Source: Albidovulum sp.
GTDB taxonomy: Bacteria; Pseudomonadota; Alphaproteobacteria; Rhodobacterales; Rhodobacteraceae
Reading direction: 5' to 3'
Assembly (NCBI GenBank): GCA_020637635.1
Contig: JACKKB010000002.1
Coordinates: forward strand, 399,001-463,000
DNA: 64,000 nt
The notes under the pieces are model-generated. The model saw only the letters and a list, made by a program, of their open reading frames with translations. It made no database searches and was not told the origin of the DNA. Shown here one piece after another: positions 25,071 to 32,146 of this stretch. Made by a program: the position numbers and the translations under genes. The first letter of the stretch is position 1. Each line of letters starts with the position of its first letter.

Positions 25071-26099
25071 TCAGCCCACGCCCCAGGTGTCGCTCAACCT
25101 GTAGCCCTCGGGCCAGGGGTCGGTCGGGTCGAGCAGGTGCTGGTGCATGCCGGTGATCCATGCACGGCCGGAAATTTCCGGCCGGATCGCCGGCCGGCCG
25201 GCGACTGTCGTGGTGCCGAGGATCCGGCCGCTGAACTCCGACCCGATGATCGACCGCGCGATCAGCCGCTCGCCGGCCCGGATCTGGCCACGCGCCGCCA
25301 GCGCCGCGAGGCGCGCGGAGACCGCGGTTCCGGTCGGCGAACGATCGATCTTGCCGGGCCGGATGGCGACGGCCGAGCGGGTCTCCCATCCCCGCGGCCC
25401 GGGTTCGAGCGGGCCCGCGAAGGCGCAGAAGGAGAAGTGATCCCAGTCGGGCCTTTCAGGATGGGTGAAGCCCAGCTGGCGGTTCGCGGCTTCGGTGATG
25501 CGGGTGCCGAGACGGGCCAGATCGGCCGCCTCGTCCGCGACGAGATCGAAGCCGAGAGCCGTCGCGTCGACGATGACGAAGCTGTCACCGCCAAAGGCGG
25601 TATCGACCGGAAGAACCCCGAGCCCTTCGACCTCGAGTGTCGCGTCCAGCCGGTCGGCAAAGCTCGGCAGGTTCTCGACCGCGATCCGCAGGGCCTTGCC
25701 GGCCCGGCACTCGGCGCGGATCCGCACGATCCCGCCCGGCGCCTCGATCACGAATTCGGTGACCGGTTCGCGCATCTCGACAAGGCCGGTTTCGAGCAGC
25801 ACGGTCGCGACGCAGATCGCGTTCGACCCCGACATCGGCGGCGTATCCTCGGGCTCCATGATGATGAACCCGGCTGCGGCCTCGGGATGCACGGGCGGGA
25901 CCAGCAGGTTCACATGCCGGAAGACGCCACCCCGGGGTTCGTTCAGCACGAAGCGGCGCAGGGCTCCGTCGCGCGCGATGAAGGCGCGCCGGTCCCAGAG
26001 CGTGGCACCGGGCGGCGGGGCGACGCCGCCCACGATCACGTCGCCGACCTCGCCCTCGGCATGACACGAGACGACGTGAATGGCGCGGGTGCTCTGCAT
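25071..26099 (-). CDS. Proline racemase superfamily protein with a Ser/Thr active-site pair
   Basis: The 342-residue protein belongs to the proline racemase superfamily. Two-base racemases and epimerases use two Cys, in MCGHG and PCGT motifs. Here the matching positions are Ser90 (PPMSGSNAICV) and Thr256 (RSPTGTAVSARL). In the known trans-3-hydroxy-L-proline dehydratases the second position is Thr, so a dehydratase role is more likely than racemisation; the Ser in first position is inferred to serve as the base or to be supported by nearby groups. It is the last gene of the hydroxyproline operon, 2 bases after the flavoprotein stop. The ATG at 26097-26099 gives MQSTRAIHVV. Confidence 0.82.
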   Translation of the reverse strand: MQSTRAIHVVSCHAEGEVGDVIVGGVAPPPGATLWDRRAFIARDGALRRFVLNEPRGGVFRHVNLLVPPVHPEAAAGFIIMEPEDTPPMSGSNAICVATVLLETGLVEMREPVTEFVIEAPGGIVRIRAECRAGKALRIAVENLPSFADRLDATLEVEGLGVLPVDTAFGGDSFVIVDATALGFDLVADEAADLARLGTRITEAANRQLGFTHPERPDWDHFSFCAFAGPLEPGPRGWETRSAVAIRPGKIDRSPTGTAVSARLAALAARGQIRAGERLIARSIIGSEFSGRILGTTTVAGRPAIRPEISGRAWITGMHQHLLDPTDPWPEGYRLSDTWGVG

Positions 26100-26101
26100 T
26101 C

Positions 26102-27412
26102 CTATCTCCCCTGGCGAAAGCGTGAGGCCGCGAAGGCGTCGACGGCAAGTGCCGGGTCGCGCCCGGTCAACATGTCGGCAACCAGTTCCGCGGTGCCGGC
26201 CGACTGGGTGAGGCCGAGGTGACCGTGGCCGAAGGCATAGATCACGTCGGCACTCGTGCCTGCAGGCGAAATGACCGGCAGGCTGTCGGGCATCGAGGGT
26301 CTGAAACCCATCCATTCGGTGCCGCCTGACGTGGCGAGCCCGGGCAGGAACCCCTCGGCCTTGCGCAAAAGCGCCCGTGACCGGCGATAATCGGGCGGAC
26401 GGGCGAGGCCGCCGAGTTCGACCGCTCCACCGACGCGAAGCCCGTCGTTGATGCGCGAGACGACGAAGCCGTGGCCCGGAAAGGTGATGTGGAGGCGAAG
26501 ATCGAAGGCGCCGGCCGGCAGGGTGGTGTTGTAGCCTCGCTCGGTTTCGAGCGGCAGGCGATCGCCGAGGCTGAGCGCCAGCGGGCGCGACCAGGCGCCG
26601 GCCGCGACCACGACGCGGCGCGCCCTGAGCGGCGGCCCGTCGGTTCGATGCACGCTCACGGCACCCGCCTCGGGGGTGATCGCGCGCGCCGTCGCCTGCC
26701 CGATGCTGCCACCGCGTTCGGTGAAGATCCGGGCCAGCCGCCGGGTCCAGTCCGCCGGATCGACGACGTTGATCCAGCCGGGCACGAAGACGCCGTGGGT
26801 CAGGCGGGGCGAAAGGCCGGGCTGATGCGCGGCGATGGCATCGCGGCCCGTGAGCGGCACAAAATCGATGCCCTGGGCGCGCCGTTCTTCCCAGAGCGGC
26901 AGGCTCGCGCGGAACTCGGCTTCGCTCTCGTAGAGATCGAGGGCACCGTCCCGGCGCAAGAGATGGCCCGCTCCGGTCTCGGCGATCAGCCGCTCCAGCG
27001 CACTGCGGGACAATGCCATGAGCCTTGCCTGCGCCGCGAGACCGGCGCCAAAGCGCGCAGGCCGGCTCGCACGCCAGAATCGCCAGAGCCAGGGGGCGAT
27101 CCGGGGCGCATAGGAGGGCGGCAGCGCGAGAGGACCGAGCGGGTCGAGCAGCCAGCCGGGTGCCTTTCGCAGGATGCCCGGCGCGGCCAGCGGCTCGATC
27201 TCGCTGAAGGCAAAGGCACCGGCGTTGCCGGCCGAGGTCTCGGCGCAGACGCCCTTGCGGTCGATGACGGTGACAGCGAGCCCGCGCGCCCGGGCGCGGA
27301 GCGCGATGGTGATGCCGATGACGCCGGCGCCGATGACGATGAGGTCGGGAAACGCGGGAAGCTCGCCCGCGTCGGTCAGGTCGTCGCCGCGGGCGGGGGC
27401 GCTCTGCGACAT
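26102..27412 (-). CDS. FAD-dependent D-amino-acid (D-hydroxyproline) dehydrogenase
   Basis: The 436-residue flavoprotein of the DadA/DAO family has its FAD motif at about 23-50 (DLIVIGAGVIGITIALRARARG) and the family segment AETSAGNAGAFAFSE. Its C-terminal FAD contact is VIYAFGHGHLGLTQSAGTAE. Sitting next to hydroxyproline epimerase and the DapA-family deaminase, it most likely oxidises cis-4-hydroxy-D-proline to 1-pyrroline-4-hydroxy-2-carboxylate. It carries about 20 extra N-terminal residues (SQSAPARGDDLTDAGELPAF) ahead of the fold, so the true start could be further in. It lies 7 bases after the epimerase stop. Confidence 0.88.
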   Translation of the reverse strand: MSQSAPARGDDLTDAGELPAFPDLIVIGAGVIGITIALRARARGLAVTVIDRKGVCAETSAGNAGAFAFSEIEPLAAPGILRKAPGWLLDPLGPLALPPSYAPRIAPWLWRFWRASRPARFGAGLAAQARLMALSRSALERLIAETGAGHLLRRDGALDLYESEAEFRASLPLWEERRAQGIDFVPLTGRDAIAAHQPGLSPRLTHGVFVPGWINVVDPADWTRRLARIFTERGGSIGQATARAITPEAGAVSVHRTDGPPLRARRVVVAAGAWSRPLALSLGDRLPLETERGYNTTLPAGAFDLRLHITFPGHGFVVSRINDGLRVGGAVELGGLARPPDYRRSRALLRKAEGFLPGLATSGGTEWMGFRPSMPDSLPVISPAGTSADVIYAFGHGHLGLTQSAGTAELVADMLTGRDPALAVDAFAASRFRQGR

Positions 27413-27419
27413 CGGCGCC

Positions 27420-28355
27420 TCAGCCCGAGATGCCGGCGCGGTAGGGATCGTCCGCCGCGAAAAGCAGCCGGGTTTCGGCCGTCACGAAGGCACGGCCGGT
27501 GATCGCGGCGGTAACGCCGCCGGCCAGACCCGGCCGGTAGCTCAACTCATAGCGGCTGCCGATGACGCTTTCCTGGACCCAGGGTGCGCCGGGCGCGAGG
27601 GCGCCATCGGCGGCGAGGCAGGCGAGTTTGGCCGAAGATCCGGTGCCGCAGGGAGAGCGATCGTAGGCATCGTCGGGGCAAAGGACGAAGTTGCGCCCCT
27701 GTGCGCCGGGGCCGACCGGGGGAGCGTTGAACTCGACATGATCGATCGGGGCGCCCTCTGCGCCGGTCACTCCGGCATCGCGAAGCGCATCCCGGATGCG
27801 ACGGGCGGCGTCGGTCAGGGTGCCGACATGGGCGGGAAGAAGCGGCACCGGCGCATCGGCGGTCAGGAAGAACCAGTTGCCGCCCCAGGCGACATCGCCG
27901 GTGACACGGCCGATGCCCGCAACCTCGAGGACGACCGCCTTGCGGTGGCGGTAGCTTTCGACATTGGTGACGGTGACGCGCGCCGCATCCCAGAGCCGCG
28001 CCTCGACGACGCCCACCGGCGTCTCGAACCGGTGCATGCCGGGGGCGATGCGGCCGGCATGGGCCAGCGTCACCGCAAGGCCGATCGTCGCGTGGCCGCA
28101 CATGCCTAGCGGCCCGGCGGCGTTGAAGTAGATCACGCCCGTCGCGCAGCCCTCCGCAACCGGCGGCACCAGAAGGGCGGCCACCATGGCCACCGTCCCG
28201 CGCGGCTCGCGCAGAAGGCCGGCGCAGAAGGCCGCCTCGTCGGCGGCAAGGCGGGCGGCGCGCGCGGCAAGCGGGCCGCGGCCCAGATCCGGGCCACCAG
28301 AGAGAACCACGCGCGTCGGTTCGCCCTCGGTATGACTGTCGATGACCTCGATCAT
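27420..28355 (-). CDS. 4-hydroxyproline 2-epimerase
   Basis: The enzyme converts trans-4-hydroxy-L-proline to cis-4-hydroxy-D-proline. The 311-residue protein has both catalytic Cys residues of two-base epimerases: Cys86 in LGMCGHATIG and Cys236 in DRSPCGTGSSA. It starts MIEVIDSHTEGEPTRVV, the pattern of hydroxyproline epimerases rather than of proline racemase. The ATG overlaps the DapA-family stop in ATGA, and the flavoprotein gene follows. This genuine epimerase contrasts with the Ser/Thr paralogue two genes downstream. Confidence 0.93.
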   Translation of the reverse strand: MIEVIDSHTEGEPTRVVLSGGPDLGRGPLAARAARLAADEAAFCAGLLREPRGTVAMVAALLVPPVAEGCATGVIYFNAAGPLGMCGHATIGLAVTLAHAGRIAPGMHRFETPVGVVEARLWDAARVTVTNVESYRHRKAVVLEVAGIGRVTGDVAWGGNWFFLTADAPVPLLPAHVGTLTDAARRIRDALRDAGVTGAEGAPIDHVEFNAPPVGPGAQGRNFVLCPDDAYDRSPCGTGSSAKLACLAADGALAPGAPWVQESVIGSRYELSYRPGLAGGVTAAITGRAFVTAETRLLFAADDPYRAGISG

Positions 28356-29305
28356 CCTGCGTCTCTGCTGACCCCGGCGGCCCAGGTCGCGTACCAGTCG
28401 CGGAAGAGCCTGTACTGAGCCTCGACATAGTTCCGCTGGGCATCGCTCAGCGCGTCGGCCTCATTGAAGTGAAGCCGGTATTCCGGCTCGCCGTTCAGCA
28501 CCATCAGGTGCTTGTAGTAAAGGACAAGGTCGGGGCCCTCGTCGAAGGACGACAGGACGGCGAGCGCTGCCTCGAGTTCCTGCGCCAGACGACGGGCGGT
28601 TGCATCGCCCGCTGCCGCGCGGCGGCTCAGATCGATCAGGTGCAGCACCTCGCGCGGCAGGGCGTTGCCGATGCCCGTGATCGCGCCCTCGGCGCCACAG
28701 TTGACGAAGCCGTGGAAGACGGCGGTATCGACCCCGACCATGAGCGTCAGCCCGGCATCGCGCGAGGTGATGTGTTCGGCGGCATAGCGCAGGTCGGCGG
28801 GGCCGCCGAATTCCTTGAAGCCGACGAGGTTGGCGTGCCGGGAGCGCAAGTCGAAGAAGAGATCGGCGCGGGTCGCGAAGCCGTAGTAGGGACTGTTGTA
28901 GATGACCGCCGGAAGGTCGGGCGCTGCCCCCAGAACCGTCTCGAAATGGGCCCGTTGCGCGGCGGTCGAGCTGCCCCGCGACAGCACCCTCGGAATGACC
29001 ATGAGTCCGCGCGCGCCGACCTCGGCGGCATGGGCGGCATGGGCGGCGGCGATGGCGGTATTCACCGCCCCGGTGCCGACCACGACCGGCACGCCCGCCT
29101 CGGCGAGCGCCGCCACCCCCTGCATCCGTTCGGCATCGCTCAGCAGCGGCCAGTCGCCCATCGAGCCGCAGTAGACGACGCCGGACATGCCGGCCGCGAC
29201 AAGTTCGGCCCCCTTGCGCACCAGCGCGTCGAAATCCGGGCTCCGGTCGGGCCGGCAGGGCGTCATCAGCGCCGGCAGGCACCCGTGAAAAACACTCCGG
29301 TCCAA
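28352..29305 (-). CDS. DapA-family 1-pyrroline-4-hydroxy-2-carboxylate deaminase
   Basis: A class I aldolase-like TIM barrel of 317 residues. The N terminus (FHGCLPALMTPC), GSMGDWPLLSDAERM, the conserved Tyr in AVIYNSPYYGF and the Schiff-base Lys in LVGFKEFGGPADLRY mark the dihydrodipicolinate synthase family. In hydroxyproline operons this member deaminates 1-pyrroline-4-hydroxy-2-carboxylate to alpha-ketoglutarate semialdehyde. I chose the TTG at 29303-29305 because GGGAGAGG lies just upstream; the next ATG would cut into the first strand. It is the first gene of the operon, divergent from the GntR gene. The ketoglutarate-semialdehyde dehydrogenase needed next is not in the window. Confidence 0.88.
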   Translation of the reverse strand: MDRSVFHGCLPALMTPCRPDRSPDFDALVRKGAELVAAGMSGVVYCGSMGDWPLLSDAERMQGVAALAEAGVPVVVGTGAVNTAIAAAHAAHAAEVGARGLMVIPRVLSRGSSTAAQRAHFETVLGAAPDLPAVIYNSPYYGFATRADLFFDLRSRHANLVGFKEFGGPADLRYAAEHITSRDAGLTLMVGVDTAVFHGFVNCGAEGAITGIGNALPREVLHLIDLSRRAAAGDATARRLAQELEAALAVLSSFDEGPDLVLYYKHLMVLNGEPEYRLHFNEADALSDAQRNYVEAQYRLFRDWYATWAAGVSRDAG

Positions 29306-29360
29306 TCGCCTCTCCCTTGTCTGCTGCGGCGCGAGAACTCTCGCCGATTCCGGTCTAGCA

Positions 29361-29376
29361 ATTTTGGATCCAATAT
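29361..29376. promoter_or_regulatory. Candidate GntR operator in the hydroxyproline divergent region
   Basis: The 10-bp palindrome TTGGATCCAA (29364-29373) extends to a 16-base dyad, ATTTTGGATCCAATAT, with one mismatched pair. It lies between the catabolic operon (start 29305) and the GntR gene (start 29414) in unusually AT-rich sequence. Its symmetry fits a dimeric GntR regulator. Confidence 0.5.
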
Positions 29377-29413
29377 GCAATATCACAAGAGGAGGATCAA
29401 AAGGACGCTGGCG

Positions 29414-30091
29414 GTGCAACTGGACGCTGTGGACATCTCTCGGACTGCCTCGGCTTCGTCCGTGATTTACGAGGCGCTCCGGCGGGCGATCATCGAGGGA
29501 AGGATCGCCGCGGGTGCGCCGCTCCGGCAGGACGAGATCGCGCGACAGTTCAACGCCAGCCGCATTCCGGTGCGCGAGGCGCTGATGCGGCTCGAAGAGT
29601 TGGGGCTGGTTCGGACGCAGCGCTACAAGGGGTCGGTCGTGGCCGGTCTCTCGGCAGACGAGGCGGCCGAGATCTTCGATTTCCGGCTCCTGATCGAGCC
29701 GGAGGTGATGCGTCGTGCCGTGCCAAGGATGACGCCCAGCGATCTCTCGGCGGCGCGCGGCGCGTGCGAGGCCTTTGCGGCGTCGAAGGATCCGATGCAG
29801 TGGGGCGACCTGAACCGCGCGCTTCACGCCGCGCTCTATCAGCCGAGCGCCCTGCCCTATCATCTGGAGATGCTGGGCAACGCGATGGACCGGATCGACC
29901 GGTATCTGCGCGCGCAGCTTCTCATGAGCGACGGGATGGCGCGGGCGAGCGCGGAGCATGCAGGAATCCTCGCGGCCTGCGAGGCAGGCGATGCCCCTCG
30001 CGCGGCAGAGCTCGTGCACGCCCATATCGCCGGGGCGCGGGCCTCGTTTCTCGAACACCTGCCGGGCCTGGTTGCGGGCGCGGCGAGGTAG
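29414..30091 (+). CDS. GntR-family (FCD) regulator of the hydroxyproline operon
   Basis: The 225-residue regulator has an N-terminal winged helix (VIYEALRRAIIEGRIAAG, RQDEIARQFNASRIPVREALMRLEELGLV) and a helical FCD ligand domain with metal-site candidates (FDFRLLIEPEVMRR, DLNRALHAALYQP, SAEHAGILAACEAGD). It is divergent from the hydroxyproline operon, so it probably represses that operon and responds to a pathway intermediate. I prefer the GTG at 29414, with AAAGG upstream, because it leaves the AT-rich dyad at 29361 outside the gene. An in-frame ATG at 29375 overlaps that dyad and adds 13 basic residues. Confidence 0.88.
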   Translation: MQLDAVDISRTASASSVIYEALRRAIIEGRIAAGAPLRQDEIARQFNASRIPVREALMRLEELGLVRTQRYKGSVVAGLSADEAAEIFDFRLLIEPEVMRRAVPRMTPSDLSAARGACEAFAASKDPMQWGDLNRALHAALYQPSALPYHLEMLGNAMDRIDRYLRAQLLMSDGMARASAEHAGILAACEAGDAPRAAELVHAHIAGARASFLEHLPGLVAGAAR

Positions 30092-30102
30092 GCGCGAGGA
30101 CC

Positions 30103-31056
30103 TCAGTCGGTCTTGCGCGGAACGCCGGGCAGGACGCAGAGCATCTCGAAGAGCAGGTTCGCGCCGATAAGCGCGGTGTTGCCGGACACATCGTAGGGCG
30201 GCGAGACTTCGACGAGGTCGGCGCCGACAAGGTTCAGCCCGGCAGAGCCGCGGACGATCTCGAGTGCCTGCCAGGTGGTGAGCCCGCCCGGCTCGACAGT
30301 GCCGGTGCCGGGCGCGAAGGCCGGGTCGAGGCTGTCGATATCAAAGCTCAGATAGGCCGGTGCGTCGCCGATCCGTGCGCGAATGTCGGCCATCAGCGGG
30401 GTCAGCGACTTCCACCAGCATTCCTCGGCCTGGATCACGGTCCATCCCCGCTCGCGCCCCCAGTCGAAGTCCCCGGCGGCATAGCCGGATCCGCGCAGGC
30501 CGATCTGGAACACGCGGTCGTTCAACAGACAGCCGTCTTCCCAGGCGCGGCGGAACGGGCAGCCATGCGCGACGGTTTCGCCGAACATCGCTTCGTTCGT
30601 ATCGGAATGCGCATCGACATGGACAAGCGCGACCGGACCGTGGCGATCACGCATCGCCTTCAGGATCGGCCAGGTGAGCGTGTGATCGCCGCCGAGCGTG
30701 AGCGGGATCGCGCCATGGCCCAGCAGTTCGGCGTAGAACGCCTCGATGATGGCGACGGACTTCTTCAGATCGAAGGTGTTGATCGGCACGTCGCCGATGT
30801 CGGCCACCTGCAGCGCATCGAACGGTGCCGCGCGCGTGGCCATGTTGTAGGGCCGGATCATGCGGCTCTCGTCGCGGATCTGGCGCGGGCCGAGCCTGGT
30901 GCCGGGGCGGTTCGAGGTGCCGATGTCCATCGGGACGCCGACGAAACAGGCGTCGAGCCCGGCTGCGCTTGCCGCCGAGGGCAGGCGCATCATGGTTGCC
31001 GGGCCGCCGAAACGGGGCATTTCGTTGCCGCCGAGCGGCTGGTTCAGGCGGGTCAT
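30103..31056 (-). CDS. speB: Agmatinase/ureohydrolase family enzyme
   Basis: The 317-residue protein is a binuclear manganese ureohydrolase. All metal-binding elements are visible: GGDHTLTWPIL, VHVDAHSDTN (DxHxD type) and SFDIDSLDPAFAPGTG. The substrate-side loop NRPGTRLGPRQIRDESRMIRPYN fits agmatinase or guanidinobutyrase more than arginase. The reaction would release urea from a guanidino compound. It converges on the GntR gene and lies 69 bases after fdsD on the same strand, so it may be read partly from the formate operon. The exact substrate cannot be told from the sequence. Confidence 0.88.
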   Translation of the reverse strand: MTRLNQPLGGNEMPRFGGPATMMRLPSAASAAGLDACFVGVPMDIGTSNRPGTRLGPRQIRDESRMIRPYNMATRAAPFDALQVADIGDVPINTFDLKKSVAIIEAFYAELLGHGAIPLTLGGDHTLTWPILKAMRDRHGPVALVHVDAHSDTNEAMFGETVAHGCPFRRAWEDGCLLNDRVFQIGLRGSGYAAGDFDWGRERGWTVIQAEECWWKSLTPLMADIRARIGDAPAYLSFDIDSLDPAFAPGTGTVEPGGLTTWQALEIVRGSAGLNLVGADLVEVSPPYDVSGNTALIGANLLFEMLCVLPGVPRKTD

Positions 31057-31125
31057 GTCAGTGCCTCCGACCGCGGATCACGCGGCCGATAGGAACGCAA
31101 ACCGCTCCGGTCGGCAAGATCCGCG

Positions 31126-31335
31126 TCAGGCGGCGAGCTTCGCGGCCGCGCTGCGGACCAGTTCGGGCATTTCCTGTTTCGGATCGGCTGCCAGCGCCAG
31201 GAACTGCTCGCGCATCCGCGGTTCCCAGAAATCGCGGATATGCTGAGCGACGCAGTCGGCCTGATCCGCACCCGGCTGGCTGGCGAAGAAGGTGGCGATC
31301 TGCTTGGCCATATAGAGAAGTTTTTCAGGCGACAT
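31126..31335 (-). CDS. fdsD: Formate dehydrogenase delta subunit
   Basis: A 69-residue protein (SPEKLLYMAKQIATFFASQP, IRDFWEPRMREQFLA) matching the small FdsD family. It is known to accompany NAD-dependent molybdenum formate dehydrogenases and to be needed for activity or stability. Its start overlaps the end of fdhD by 11 bases. It closes the fds operon. Confidence 0.9.
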   Translation of the reverse strand: MSPEKLLYMAKQIATFFASQPGADQADCVAQHIRDFWEPRMREQFLALAADPKQEMPELVRSAAAKLAA

Positions 31336-32143
31336 GGGTCTGTTCTCCGCGTCCGATCCGCTCGGGATGAGTGAAAATCTCGAATCCGTCGCCGCGCGCT
31401 ATGGCGACGAGGGTGATGCCGGCGGCCTCGGCCAGGCGCAGGGCATGGGCGGTGGGGGCCGAAACCGCGATCAGGACGGGCACCCCGGCCATGGCGCATT
31501 TCTGCACCATCTCGACCGAGACGCGGCTGGTGATGACCACCGCGCCCCCGCTGCCGTCGACGCCGCCCCGCGCTGCCGCCCCCGCCAGCTTGTCGAGCGC
31601 GTTGTGCCGGCCGACATCCTCGCGCACCAGCACCACACCCCGCTCCGGCAGGAACAGCCCCGCCGCATGGACCGCGCGGGTGCGGGCGTTCATCGCCTGC
31701 TTCGCGGCAATCTCGTTCACCGCCCGGTCGACATCGGCGACGCTGAGCGTCGATCCCGCGCCCACCGGGGGCAGCGGCCGCAATGCCTCAGCCAGGCTCT
31801 CGATCCCGCAGAGACCGCAGCCGACCGGCCCCGCCATCGCGCGGCGGCGCGCGGCGACGGCCTCGGCGCGCTCGGCGGCAAGCCACAGCCGCGCCTCGAT
31901 GCCGCCCTGCTGTTCGACGACCTCCAGTCCCTCGATCTCATCGGGGCCGGCGACGATCCCCTCGCTCAACGCGAAGCCCACCGCGAAATCCTCGAGGTCG
32001 GCCGGTGTCGCCATCATCACCGCCTGGGTCGATCCGTTCAGGACGACGGCGATCGCGGTCTCCTCGGGGACCGCGCGCACCCCGTCATGCGCGGCATTGC
32101 CGCGCACGACGATCGTCTTCGCGCTCGTGACCGGTTCTGCCAA
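31325..32143 (-). CDS. fdhD: Formate dehydrogenase accessory sulfurtransferase FdhD
   Basis: FdhD moves sulfur from a cysteine desulfurase to the molybdenum cofactor of formate dehydrogenase. The 272-residue protein has the sulfur-carrying CxxC motif (PVGCGLCGIES), the RAVHAAGLFLP and VLVREDVGRHNALDKL signatures, and TSRVSVEMVQKCAMAGVPVLIAVSAPT. It lies between fdsA and fdsD, which is the usual order. Start context is modest, but the ATG fits the family. Confidence 0.95.
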   Translation of the reverse strand: MAEPVTSAKTIVVRGNAAHDGVRAVPEETAIAVVLNGSTQAVMMATPADLEDFAVGFALSEGIVAGPDEIEGLEVVEQQGGIEARLWLAAERAEAVAARRRAMAGPVGCGLCGIESLAEALRPLPPVGAGSTLSVADVDRAVNEIAAKQAMNARTRAVHAAGLFLPERGVVLVREDVGRHNALDKLAGAAARGGVDGSGGAVVITSRVSVEMVQKCAMAGVPVLIAVSAPTAHALRLAEAAGITLVAIARGDGFEIFTHPERIGRGEQTHVA

Positions 32144-32146
32144 GGC

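Noticed and set aside
29306..30058. N-terminal extension of the DapA-family frame
   Set aside because: It runs antisense through the GntR gene, and the product has no family similarity.
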